Source of the DNA: Quercus robur
Taxonomy: Eukaryota > Streptophyta > Magnoliopsida > Fagales > Fagaceae
Length of the DNA: 64,000 nucleotides
Assembly: GCF_932294415.1 (NCBI RefSeq)
Contig: NC_065538.1
Coordinates: forward strand, 42,623,843-42,687,842
Reading direction: 5' to 3'
Shown: positions 12,095 to 22,152 of the stretch, in pieces
Layout of the letters: each line of letters opens with the position of its first letter
Numbering within the stretch: the first letter of the stretch is position 1
Notes under the pieces: generated by a model
Databases searched by the model: none
The model's input: only the letters and a program-made list of their open reading frames with translations
Told to the model about the DNA's origin: nothing
Program-made: the position numbers and the translations under genes

Positions 12095-14040
12095 GATAAT
12101 GATATAGATAGGAGTAGGAGTGATGTTGGGAATATGATAATCGAGTGACTTCAAAGGCTTATAGCCTCCACTCCATCACCGTATTTGGTTTCATCCAAAT
12201 CCGTCATCTGTGTGCATAATACTAAGGATGCTTATTGAAATAGAAATTTAGTTACAGACAAGGTACGGGGAGTTATCTCTCTCGTTCTCTTTCTTAATTC
12301 TCTAAGGTTATTACCCTTAAAGTATAGAATCCTCTCATTGACCCCATTGAGTTTAATATGTGATTATACCATCTATTTTGACTCTGTTTGAGCTTGAAGT
12401 TGCCTTTTTTCTTTTCTTTTTTTTAAAAAAATTTATATTGAAAGAGATACTATTGCTGGCTTTATGAATGTGTTCCCTTCATCCTTATATATCTATTTTG
12501 TTTCAGACATGCACTTTAGACCAAGGAGGCAAGGACTATGGAGTCATGGACAAATTCTTGACTTTTTTTTTTTTTATTGTTCAATGTTTCTGTGCATAAG
12601 CTTAGGTTACAAGCTAGTTTTTTCTTTAATTGTTTGATTAGTTGGATTTTATTCATGGGAATGGTAGCACATGTGATACAATCGTAGAAGTTTACATAAG
12701 CTTTATATGAATAGTAGGGTGAAGTGGATGTTAAATTTCTAAATACACAAATTATCAGGGATTCATCTTCCTGGTATACCTTTGATGTCAATTAAAAGCT
12801 GCATATGTTTTGGCAGGGTGCTTGATATAATTATTCTTCAGTAATAAGAGAGAACTGTCATGAAGGGTGCTTGAATAATTCTATTCTGGTTTTTCAGTTC
12901 AATCCTTAAGTTAGCCAATCCAGATTAACAAGTAATCCATTAACATAGATTCATAAATAGAGCAGAACTTGATTCTTGTATGGATCAATTTGTTTGATTT
13001 AGGAAGAAACACTATTTTTCATTTTCTCCAGGGCCCTTTGATGCAATTCTTTCTAGTATAATTCTTTCCATCTGAACATTAGTTGATTTTAGCAGGTTTA
13101 AATCCTACTGACTATTTTTGTAATTTCATTTTCGCTAAATATTTTACATGATCTTAAAGTTGCAGACTGGTCTGAGTCCATATGATATCTACTATCCAAG
13201 CCTTCTTCTAGTCATGGTCTATATTGGCTAGAAGATCCCTCTTTTACTTAATAATCAGTGTTGGGAGGTTATTAAGCACAGAATCAGATGAGGATATAGT
13301 GTTTGTAAGATAGTGTCTGGTTCCATCAGATAGTCTTGTCCTTGGGGTAATTATTTTATATTCTGAATAACTAAACCTTAGAAGAAATTTTAGCCATATA
13401 CTATTCTACAACTCTTATTGTGGTTTTTCTAATTAAAATAGTATGAATAAGTTGTCATACTTTATACGTACTCACAACGATCAAGTTAGGGACTGTGTTA
13501 ATGATACTTAGTAATAAGGTAAAATCTTATTTGAGTCGAAAATAGGATCTACTTTTGAGTAAGGCACTACCAAATCACATTTATAGATTGGTAACAAGTA
13601 AAGGAGAAGGGGAAGAGGTGCCATTTGAGTAGGGCTAATTGGTGAAATATGTAGTTATTAATGCTAAGTTTATATAATTGGAATGTATTTTGAAGATAAA
13701 ATATTCCATGATGCCATAAATTAGATGTTATATACATGCACTATTATCTACTTATAGTTCTTCAGGGAGTCTTTTTTTTTTTTTTTTTTTTATTAATTTG
13801 TGGAATTTTCAGAATAATTTGTGGAACCTATTTAGTCATAGTTGGTTCAACAAGAAAATAAACCGGTTGTACCAGTGAACACATCTCTTAACTTCTGTCG
13901 GGTTTAGGAAAGTTAGTTGTTATTCCCAACATTGAAGAGGTTTAATGTCTACTTAAGAAATAGCAATAGGATTTGATCATATCCTTACAATGCATAAGTG
14001 TGATGATATTACAATGTGAACTCACTTTCTTTGCATTTTA
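12095..14040. other. Non-coding part of the CACTA element
   Basis: No reading frame longer than about 90 codons and no recognisable protein motif was found in these 1.9 kb. The sequence is AT-rich with T-runs (12563, 13771). It lies between the DUF4216 remnant and the LINE insertion, and it may hold untranslated or intronic CACTA sequence or an unrecognised captured segment. Confidence 0.4.
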
Positions 14041-14067
14041 GAGACTTGCTGTGCCCGTTAGCATAGA

Positions 14068-14322
14068 ATGTGTGGGCTCTGTTCAAGGGAAGATTTCAGA
14101 AATGCACGAATGAGGCCACTGACTTTTTCCTTCTCTTCAAACAGATGCAGCAGAAGCTTTAGCCAGTTGGAGTTGGAGAGATGGGCAACCAAAGCATGGG
14201 CAATCTGGAACGTAAGAAACAGATTCTACTTTCAGCAGGTCCAAGTCCATCCGAAGGAAATCTTTGAAAGCGCAAGTAGTTTTCTGGAGGAATATCAAAG
14301 AATAATGGCCTCACAAGTCTAA
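14068..14322 (+). pseudogene. LINE ORF2 C-terminal fragment (RNase H-linker region)
   Basis: The stretch 'RWATKAWAIWNVRNRFYFQ' followed by 'HPKEIFESASSFLEEYQ' is the pattern typically found just before the RNase H domain of plant L1-type reverse transcriptase polyproteins. Only this piece remains: the reverse transcriptase is absent because of the 5' truncation, and a complete RNase H domain does not follow. It is a dead fragment. Confidence 0.7.
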
Positions 14323-14459
14323 CGGGCTCTGGTATAAACTTTCTGGGGTTGGGGTTTGTTTTTTCCTTTGTATTCCACTCTCTGGATTTCAGCTTGTGTT
14401 GGGGACACCACTCCATGTAGTTGGTGTTTCCCCCCTACGCTAGTTTTCTAACTAACTTT

Positions 14460-15091
14460 TAGGGCTGTCCACGGGTCGGTCCGGGTCGGGTTTGTGCCCA
14501 ACCCGGAACCGACCCGACGGAATCGGGTCTTGGAAAATCTCAACCGCCACCGACCACCGGAGTAAACGGATCGGTTCGGGTCAAACTTCAACGGGTGGCG
14601 GGCAGGTCGGTCGGCGCTGGGTTCTCAGAAAACGGGGAGAAAACTCTAGAAAACAGTGAGAAAACTCGAGATCCAGCAAAAATCTCATCGGAATCTATGA
14701 GATTTCGCCAGATTCGGCGGTAATCTCATCAGATTTGATGAGATTTCACCAGATCCGGTCAAAATCTCGCCTGATCTACGTGAAATATCGCCTGAATCTG
14801 GGTTTTTTGGCCGAGATCTGGGTTTTTTTCGCTGGATTCTAGAATTTTTCTGTCCGGAATCTGGGTTTCACGCCGGAATCTGGGGTTTTTGCTGGAATCT
14901 GGGTTTTTCTCCAGTCGGTTCGAGTTTTTCGGGTTTTGGGGGATAGAAACCGAAACCGACCTGCCGGAGTCGGTTTCTGTGGGGAGAAAACCCGTCGCCG
15001 ACAACCGGAATAATCGGGTCGGCCGGTTTCGGATCGATTCCGGTCGGATCCTTCGGGTGGGTCGGGTCTCGGATGGGTTTGGACAGCCCTA
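14460..15091. mobile_element. Non-autonomous hAT element, 632 bp
   Basis: The terminal inverted repeats are TAGGGCTGTCCA and TGGACAGCCCTA, and the flanking 8-bp duplications are CTAACTTT (14452-14459) and CTAGCTTT (15092-15099), one mismatch. An 8-bp TSD fits the hAT superfamily. The interior is GC-rich, with repeated gggtcgg/gaatctgg motifs and no transposase. It sits in the 3' UTR of the LINE, so it inserted later. Confidence 0.8.
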
Positions 15092-15150
15092 CTAGCTTTA
15101 CTTGTAATTCTTCTTTGTTTTCTAATAAAGCATTTCTATCATTTTTAGCT

Positions 15151-15189
<39 letters not shown>

Positions 15190-15215
15190 AGAAGAAGAAG
15201 AAGAAGAGAGACTTG

Positions 15216-15965
15216 ACTAATTTGATAATATTTATATTGTTATTGGCTTACATTCCAATTGGACAAACTCGCTTTCCTTGATGGGAAGAAATTTTTATTC
15301 GCATTTGAAAGAGAGAGAAAGAGACAAAAGGCGGCTATTTTTGAATTTCAAGCTACCATTTTGAAGTTGAAAGTGCTATTATTTTTTTATGGGAAAAATT
15401 CATTAGATTTCCTATATAGAATGTATATAAAAGGTTTTTTTTTTTTTTTTTTAGTTTGTAAACAAAAGATTCATCAAAAGAATACAAAGTGCTATATGTT
15501 TATGCATTTCTTTTTTATTTTTCTTTGAATCTTAGAATAACTTTTATCTCCAAAAAAAATTAATATTTTGATGATTATTTGAGAAGGCCAATCGTGGCCA
15601 TCGTAAATAATTTAGTATTAATGATGACATATTTTTAACCCACACAAAAAATAAACTTTTTGCAAGAGATTTTTATTGTCCCTCGGAAATAATTTGGTGG
15701 GAACATTTCCCTCCAAAAGTTTTGCGAGAGATTTTTAATTGTCCCTCACAAATAATATGGAGGGAAAATTTCCCTTCAAAATATTAGCATTTGTGACGAC
15801 TATAACACATAATTGCGACAGCTTTTCTTATTGGTCATAAATGTTTCACATTTTACCAAGTATTTGCAAGGGCTTTATTTTGCTATCAGAAAATAGAATT
15901 TTTTTAAGAGGGCTTTTTGGTCCATCAAAAATTCTTCGTCGCTAAAAGGCATTTTTCTTGTACTG
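15216..15965. other. CACTA right subterminal region
   Basis: No gene. The stretch 15590-15960 holds variant repeats (for example gagatttttattgtccctc, twice, and 'cgtcgctaaaagg'), as in CACTA subterminal regions, and ends in the candidate terminus. Confidence 0.5.
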
Positions 15966-16108
15966 GTAAGAGCATCAGTATCCAAGCTTCCAATTACAAA
16001 AAAAAATATGCTATATTTTAGCATTAAAGCACAAAACCAATACATTACCCGAACTTTCAATTGTAAATTTTTTTACAGTTGTACTACAGTAACTTCTTAT
16101 ATGTATAA

Positions 16109-17306
16109 GAGCATTAGCATTGGGGAATGCTAATGCCATATCTAAGGAAAATTTGGCATTTGCAGCCTCAAAATCATCTGCATCAGAGAATCGTAAAGGC
16201 AAGTATTGCAAATTTTTTTGCAATACTGCTACAATGCAATTCTAAAGATAGAATTGCACTGTAGCAGTATTGTAAAAAAAATATATATATTTTATCTCTG
16301 ACTCTCTCATCTCTATCAAAATCTCTCATCTCTGTCTCTCATTTCAATCATCTCTCTCTCACTCCCACTCTGTATCTCCGTCTCCCACTCCCTGTTTCTT
16401 TCCATCAAACCCCATCAAACTCCACTCCCACACCCACACCTTCCCCCCACCGCCGCCCCAATTACATCCCCAACGCATCTTTGACCCCAACTACGTTCGC
16501 ATCTTCGACACCACTCTTCGCGACGGTGAGCAATCCCCGGCGCCTCTCTAACCTCCAAGGAAAAACTCGACATAGCCCGGCAGCTCGCCAAGCTCGGTGT
16601 CAACATAATCGAGGTCAGCTTCCCCGCCGCCTCCAACGACGATTTCGAGGCCGTGAAGACCATTGCCAAGGAGGTTGGCAATGTTGTCGATGCCGATGGG
16701 TACCTTCCGATCATCTGTGGCCTCTCTCTGTGATTAGTAATGGGGTCCGGTGGTGTGGGTGTGGGATTTTGATTTGTGGGAGTGGGTTTTGGGTCGCGGT
16801 GGTGCAATGGCGGCATGGGGCTGTGGTTGTGGTTGTGGCTGGGTATTGATCTTGCGTGGGGCCATGGCTATGGAGACAACGCTAGTGGAGGCATGGAGAT
16901 CAGCTTCCGATGGGTTTTGATGGGGGTTCTAAATGGATTTTTCTTTGATTTTTTGTGGGTGTCTTTGCATGGTGGTGGTGGGTGTGTTGTTGTCGTGGTG
17001 GTGTCTCTGGTTGTGGTGGCAAAGGTGGGTTTCATTTGTTTGGATATTTGCCGTGAGGCATGGCCATGGGTTTCGGTTTGGGTATGTTCTTTGTGGTAGT
17101 GGTGGTTGCAGATTTGGGTTTTTTTTTTTTTTTTTGGGTTTTGATATATATTATTTTATTATGTAGATATATTATTTTATTGAGTTGAATAGAAAAATAA
17201 AAGTTTGAGATGCTGGAAGTATTGTAAAATGGTATGGTATAAATGATAAAGTGGCTTTTTGAGATGGTAAAATAGAATAGAATAACATTTGTTAATGTTA
17301 ATGCTC
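16109..17306. mobile_element. TAA-flanked non-autonomous element carrying a captured gene fragment
   Basis: The 1,198-bp element starts GAGCATTAGCATT and ends AATGTTAATGCTC (12 of 13 bases complementary) between TAA trinucleotides at 16106-16108 and 17307-17309. A 3-bp TAA duplication fits PIF/Harbinger (Tourist-like) elements. The left half holds a fragment of a 2-isopropylmalate synthase exon; the right half is G/T-rich. No transposase is present. The left tip also folds on itself (gcattagcatt...aatgctaatgc). Confidence 0.65.
16457..16730 (+). pseudogene. Captured fragment of 2-isopropylmalate synthase (leucine biosynthesis)
   Basis: Translation over three frames gives 'PNYIPN', '[19 protein letters not shown]', '[18 protein letters not shown]', '[16 protein letters not shown]' and 'ICGLS'. 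This is the N-terminal catalytic part of plastid 2-isopropylmalate synthase, including the RDGEQ segment that binds metal and substrate in this family. At least two single-base indels break the frame, one near 16475 and one near 16537. The match stops after 'ICGLS', where G/T-rich filler begins. The related methylthioalkylmalate synthases are an alternative parent. It cannot make enzyme. Confidence 0.8.
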
Positions 17307-18293
17307 TAAGGGTATTGTAGCAAGATTGTATAATTTTAAAAATTAGTTTTTTCTCTCACTTCCTTTAATCCTCACACACTCTTTCTCTCTTCGTCCCCCA
17401 CTCTACCCTATCTCACTTCTCAAGTTCTCTTTGTAGTGTTTAGTCCTCTCTCTCTCTCTCTCAACACTTGCTATCGGAGTTGGGTTTAAGATCGGCATGG
17501 TGGCGTGGTTGAGATTGTGGTCAGGTGGTGGGTTTCTTTGGCGTGGGTCAAGTGGGTTGTGGTGTGGAGATTGGTGTCTGGCGTGGTGGAAATCGGCGTG
17601 GAGCTGTGGTGGCTATGTGTGGTGGGCGTTGAGCAGTGGAAATCGGCATGGAGTTGGGTTTGGGGTTTGGGTGCTATGTGTGGCTTCATTGGTGGTTTTT
17701 TTTTTTTTTAAATGAGTTTGCTAGGATATGTGGGGGTTTTGGTTTGGTTTGATTTGATGGTTTCATGGTGTTTTTTTTTTTTTTTAATATGGTTTTGGTT
17801 TAAAGGACTGGTGGGTGGTTTCTGGGATATGTGGGGGTGGTAGTGTGTTGTTATGGTTGTTTGGTAGTGTTTTTTTAATGGGTTTTGGTGGGTGGCGTGG
17901 TGATGGCTATTGTGGTTGTGGTGGCTGATGTGGGCTATTGTGGTTGTTGTTGTTGTTGTTGTTGTGTGTGTGTGTGCTTTTTTGGGTTCTTATGGCCAGT
18001 GTCTGGCAGTTTTTGACATGGTGGCATGGTTGTTGTTTCTGGGTTTCTGTGTTTTTTTTTTTTTTTTTTTCTTGTTGTAGCCAATGCCCAGAGGAAGAGG
18101 GAGAAAGAGAGGAAGAGGAAGTGAGAGAGAAATAGTAAAAAAAAAAAGAATAAAAAAGAATATTTAAATATAGTGACCAAAAAAAAAAAAGAGTTTAAGA
18201 TGTTGGGTGTGTTGTAAAATAGTATAGTATAATAGATAAAATAGCTTTTAAGATGGTAAAATGAGATATTCTATAGAAACCGGATGTTGATGC

Positions 18294-18966
18294 TAGTGTG
18301 TAACTTGATTGAAGAGGCCTTACTGAACTTAGAATTAGCTTACGATGTTTAAAGATTTTTCTTTGCTTCGAGTGTTTTGCACTTATGGGCCTCTGAAGCC
18401 TTTTCTAAGGTTTCTTTGTGTAAGAATTTTTAAGCAATTGACAAGATTCACCAAATAAGAGTTGATGATCAATCAAATCTTTCAACCTCAATAGCATCAA
18501 TAACATTTAATTTGTTTTCTTCCACCAAAATAATAGGATCTTGAGATTGGTAATTATTTGATTTGATTTCATCAAGATCTTTGACAATTTTTTTATACAA
18601 TTTCTTCCTTTTGATATTTTGCTTCACTAAAATCTTCCTCAACCGTCTTTAAGAACATCCATCTTTTCCTCATTAACTTTGGGATCATTTTCATGCAAAT
18701 TATTCTCTTTTAAACGAAATTTTCTAATCTTGTTAGAAATTTTCTAATCTTGTTAGAAATTTTCTAAACGAAATTATTATCTTCTATATTTTCTTAAAAA
18801 TTTTAAAAATATTTTGTGCAAAATGCTTTCTAGGACAGTGCCTGAGTAGAGATTCATCATTGCTTTCTCAATACATACGTACTATGCACGAATGACCAGC
18901 TGTAAAATGTAAGGTATAGAATTAGAGCGACAATGATGTGATTTATTTATAGAAATAGAATTCTAA
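18294..18966. other. Sequence without a recognised gene; short tandem repeat
   Basis: No credible gene is present. A roughly 20-bp unit (gaaattttctaatcttgtta) is repeated in tandem at 18717-18775. Confidence 0.4.
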
Positions 18967-20040
18967 GAGCATCTCCAGCAGCCTCTCTAAATTTTTGCCT
19001 AATTTTTGCCTGTTTAGAGAATGAACAGTGACATTTAGTTTTTAGCTACCCACTTTTTCAAATACACTTTCCAACAGATTCTTTATCCCATTCTCTATCT
19101 CATTTAAATATTATTTCATCATTTATTGTTTATTCTTTTTTTAATCATCATTTATTCTTTTTTTAACAACTATATTTTTCAATAAGAATTGCTATGTTCA
19201 CAACATTTTACGCAATACTTTCACAACAAAATTTATGTGGAAAGTTATTACTAGTTCTAATTTGAACCCACCACTGAAATTATTTTTTTACTCGTCAATA
19301 TTAACTAATAAAAATCTGTTACTTAAAATTTATTGAAAAAATATTGTAAAAATACTGTAGTAGTATTTTTCAATTAGGATTTTTTATTTTTCCTTTTATC
19401 TCTTTTTTTCCTCCACACGTTTCTTTTCTTTTCTTTTTTCCTCTTTTTTTCTCCTCCACACCTTTCCCTTATCTCTATTCTTCTCTAGCACTTTCTCTGG
19501 AGCACCTTTTTTTTTTTTTTCTTTTCTTTTCTTCTCTAGCAGCGGCTGGAGCACTTTTCTTCTCTAGCAGCACTTCGGCTGGAACACTAGGATCACTTTT
19601 CTTTTTTTCTTTTCTTCTCTAGCAGCACTTCGGCTGGAGCTCTCTCTCACACATGAAGATCGTCCGCTTGTCCTTCTCCCACCACCGCATATCCTCCTCC
19701 CCACCGAGGCTTAGATGGGTCAGCTTTGTTTTTTTTTTTTTTTTTTTTTTTTTTTTGGTTCTAATTTGATTAGTTTTAAAATTGTGATTTGAGTTTGTAT
19801 TTTGATTGAGACTGAGTTTAGAGATGTTTGAGAGAAAAGATCAAGAATAGTTCTGTTGTTACCGTTGTGATTATTGAGTGAAAATTAAAAATTTTAATCG
19901 GTTTTGATTATTGAGATTGAGTTAATTATTTTGCTCATGAATAGGTCTCTCTCTTTTCTTTTTCTTTTTTTTTCTTTTTCTTTTTTTCTGATTTCATTTG
20001 GTTTATGAGAAAAATTGTTTTCATGTTTGGATTGTATTCT

Positions 20041-20144
20041 GGATTTTTTTAGAAAATAACAATAAAATTCAAACAATATCATTAGTTAGGAAACGTTTGA
20101 AACTAATTTGGAATATAACAACTCGAGTTCAGTATCCACGATTT
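20041..20144 (+). repeat. MULE left terminal inverted repeat
   Basis: These 104 bp match the reverse complement of 36950-37053. The inner two thirds (from 'cattagttagg') are almost identical; the outer part near 20060-20080 is more diverged. Confidence 0.92.
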
Positions 20145-20154
20145 GTGTGCTATA

Positions 20155-20419
20155 AAATCGAGTATGGTGTACTCGATTTCCCTATTTTGCACTGTCCCCA
20201 GGTGGGTCTGATATGCCAGAAATCGAGTTCGTAGGAGTCGTTTTGTAAGAGTAGAAAACGAGATTAATAAACTCGGTTTATATTCTTGTAAACCGAGTTT
20301 ATTAAAGTGAATTTTTATAGGTACAAATCGAGTTTAATTAACTCGTTTTGTATGACTGGAAAACGAGTTCAATGAACTCGGTTTCCATTCTTGTAAACCG
20401 AGTTCATTGAACTCGGTTT
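20155..20419. repeat. Left subterminal palindrome array, 25-bp units at 35-bp period
   Basis: Six 25-bp units of the form AAAYCGAGT...ACTCGRTTT begin at 20220, 20255, 20290, 20325, 20360 and 20395, exactly 35 bp apart, and a seventh related unit lies at 20155-20179. Most are near-perfect inverted repeats around a short centre. The sixth is aaaccgagttc + att + gaactcggttt. Spacers are 10 bp. Transposase binding is a natural hypothesis given the position next to the TIR, but it is not shown by the sequence. Confidence 0.9.
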
Positions 20420-20479
20420 GTTTTCAAAAAAAAGAACCCACGTGTCAACCATCCCAGACCAAAAAAAAAACTAAGTTCA

Positions 20480-20878
20480 AAACATTTCCCACTCCTGACT
20501 GCACTCGTCTCTCTGCCCTCTCACTCTCAGTCTCTCTCTCTCTCTCACGAGACGTCTCTCTCACACTCTCTCCGAGCCTGTCGCTCCTTCGCCGGCACCG
20601 TCGCCGTCTCACTCTCAGTCTAGACCCTCTCACTCTCACTCTCAGTCTCTCTCTCTCTCACGAGACGTCTCTCTCTCACTCTCACACTCTCTCCGAGCCT
20701 GTCGCTCCTTCGCCGGCACCGTCGCCGTCGCTGGCTCTCTCGCTTCCGTCGCCGTCGCTGGCTCTCTCGCTTCCGTCGCCGTCGCTGCCTTTCGCTTCCA
20801 TCGCCGTCGCTGCCTTTCGCTTCCGTCGGTCTGTCTCCGCCTCGCATCTTTCTCCCTCAGTGGTTGGCGAAGTACCTC
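20480..20878 (+). repeat. CT-rich leader-like region with internal duplication
   Basis: A block of about 90-100 bp with 'cacgagacgtctctctc' and 'gcctgtcgctccttcgccgg' occurs twice, offset by 113 bp (20548 and 20661). It is followed by four short 'tcgcttccgtcgccgtcgctg'-type repeats (20730-20825). The region is GC- and CT-rich, like a plant 5' UTR, and may be the leader of the host gene from which the next exon was captured (inference). The long frames on both strands here follow from the repeat composition. Confidence 0.55.
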
Positions 20879-20916
20879 ACAAAAAGTAAGGACTCTCTCT
20901 TTTTTTCTGGGTTTAT

Positions 20917-21081
20917 TTGGTGCCGTGTGCTCACTGCAAGGCCATTCTCAATGTCCCTCATGGCTTGGCCAGGTTCACTTGCCCTCAGTGCAACGTTGAC
21001 CTCGCTGTCGATTTGTCCAAGCTCAAGCAGTTCTATCAGCCTCGCCAGACTCCGCCTCCGCCTCCCGAGGAAATCAACGAG
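20917..21081 (+). pseudogene. Captured exon fragment of a FORGETTER1 / strawberry-notch-like gene
   Basis: The encoded stretch has a paired-cysteine pattern, 'PCAHCKAILNVPHGLARF' then 'CPQCNVDLAVDLSKL', followed by a proline run and 'EEINE'. From memory this matches the N-terminal LSD1-type zinc-ribbon region of plant FORGETTER1 (strawberry notch, a helicase-like chromatin protein). The fragment ends at 21081 before a GT that could have been the donor of the parental intron. The helicase domains are absent, so it is a captured piece. Whether it is spliced into a transcript of the element is unknown. Confidence 0.65.
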
Positions 21082-21191
21082 GTTTTGCTTCTTTTCTCAC
21101 TGTGAATTTCATTCAATTGATTAGGTTTTGTGACTGTCTTGTTTGCTACTAGTGCCAGTGCTAGTGTTACTATTGGTGGAATTGCTTAAAT

Positions 21192-21482
21192 GATTGAATT
21201 GATTACATATATGGTTAATGTTATACGAGTTATTTACGAGGATGAGTTGTATTTGGCGCGAGATGATGTACATTGTTTGATTGATGCAGATTAACATGTA
21301 TTGCTTTTATGTTTATATTGGTTCTATTTATAATACTACAACAACAACAACAAAGCCAAGTATAGAGGTTTTTCTTAAAGGATTGAATTGGTTACATATA
21401 TGGTTATAATGTTAGAGTTATTGACGAGGATGAGTTGTGTTTGCTGTGGGAGGATGTACATTGTTTGATCGATACGGACAAG
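21192..21482. repeat. Pair of diverged direct repeats, about 100 bp each
   Basis: The blocks 21192-21290 and 21381-21482 share 'gattgaattg(a/g)ttacatata' and 'gaggatgagttgt', then 'gatgtacattgtttgat'. They are separated by about 90 bp containing an (ACA)n run. They lie in intron-like sequence after the FORGETTER1-like exon. Confidence 0.65.
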
Positions 21483-22152
21483 AATTTAGGATTCGTTTAT
21501 TTTTAATTGAAACGTTACTGATATTGTTTGAAAGATAAGAGAAGTCATCATAAGGGAGGTTCTTACTCTCTCTCTCCGCATGCATTGTACTTGATATTTG
21601 GGGGTGCAGAGTTTGCTGCCATATCTCTGCTGTGAGGCAAATAATGCCCTTCTGAATATTACTATATATATTATAAACCATGATTATTTTTTTTAATATA
21701 ATAGACTATAGTAATTTTACAACACCAAATTTCATTGGGTTCATTATATATATCACCCACAATTTACAATATTAAAAATGTAACAATTTAGGCTAGCTAT
21801 AATCGGTGGACTTTGGACCTTTAAACCCTTTCTGTCTAGTAGGAATCGGTAACTGAAAGATTTCCCAGATACATTGATTAAACAGGCTTTGACCATAATA
21901 AAAACGTGTGTCTAGTTAATGATCAAAGGGGAGAAAGTTAAAGTTATTTGTACAAAGCCATAATGCATTGTCATGGGGTGTCCTCGCATTGTCACCTTTT
22001 GTAAAACTTCATTGTAGCCCAAATTAATTTGATGAGTAAAGAGGACCATCTGCTTGTTGTCAAAATAAACTGAATCATTTTCTTGTTCATCACTTTCCTT
22101 GCCAATTTAACATGTGATTATATTACTCTTGACTCCCTAAACTTCGTGCAGT
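21483..22152. other. AT-rich spacer upstream of the mobile-domain gene
   Basis: No coding region. The stretch ends in an AG acceptor-like site (22146-22151) one base before the ATG at 22153, so its right part may be a 5' UTR intron of the mobile-domain gene. Confidence 0.4.

Larger units (their letters stand above)
14049..15206 (+). mobile_element. 5'-truncated LINE (L1-type) with poly(A) tail
   Basis: A perfect 9-bp duplication AGAGACTTG flanks the insertion (14040-14048 and 15207-15215). The left copy is preceded by TTTT, the usual L1 endonuclease context. The 3' end has an AATAAA-like signal (taataaag, about 15122), a poly(A) run (15150-15187) and a GAA microsatellite. The body encodes part of the region upstream of the LINE RNase H domain (14068-14322) and is otherwise 3' UTR. 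The insertion itself is interrupted by a hAT element at 14460-15091. Confidence 0.8.
4541..15965 (+). mobile_element. Degenerate CACTA (En/Spm) DNA transposon with nested insertions
   Basis: Plus-strand remnants occur in the order usual for plant CACTA elements: transposase-associated domain (4541), TNP2 transposase (4949-7660), DUF4218 (about 7800-8340) and DUF4216 (11650-12060). A right terminus is proposed at 15965: it reads inward on the minus strand as CAGTACAAGAAAAATG, close to the CACTACAAGAAAA ends of this superfamily, and is preceded by typical subterminal sequence. No left end was found, so the start given is only that of the coding remnant. Two LTR-type elements and a LINE lie inside. 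The right terminus could belong to a separate element. Confidence 0.75.
15970..18293. mobile_element. Outer TAA-flanked element (PIF/Harbinger-like), provisional
   Basis: The left end GAGCATCAGTATCC follows a TAA trinucleotide (15967-15969). A partial inverted match (GGATGTTGATGCT) lies at 18281-18293. The right TAA is not preserved, so this end is uncertain. The inner element at 16109-17306 is nested in it. The interior right of the nested element is G/T-rich low-complexity sequence with pyrimidine and GTT microsatellites and has no credible gene. Confidence 0.4.

Noticed and set aside
16481..17099. 122- and 107-codon frames rich in Val, Trp and Gly
   Set aside because: Wrong-frame readings of the captured isopropylmalate synthase fragment and of G/T-rich filler.
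20220..20419. Regularly spaced palindromes look CRISPR-like
   Set aside because: Plant nuclear DNA; 'spacers' are 10 bp, units vary, and the arrays lie at the ends of a MULE.
20407..20889. 160-codon Ser/Leu-rich frame and its minus-strand Arg-rich counterpart
   Set aside because: Product of tandem CT-rich leader repeats; open on both strands because of the repeat composition.
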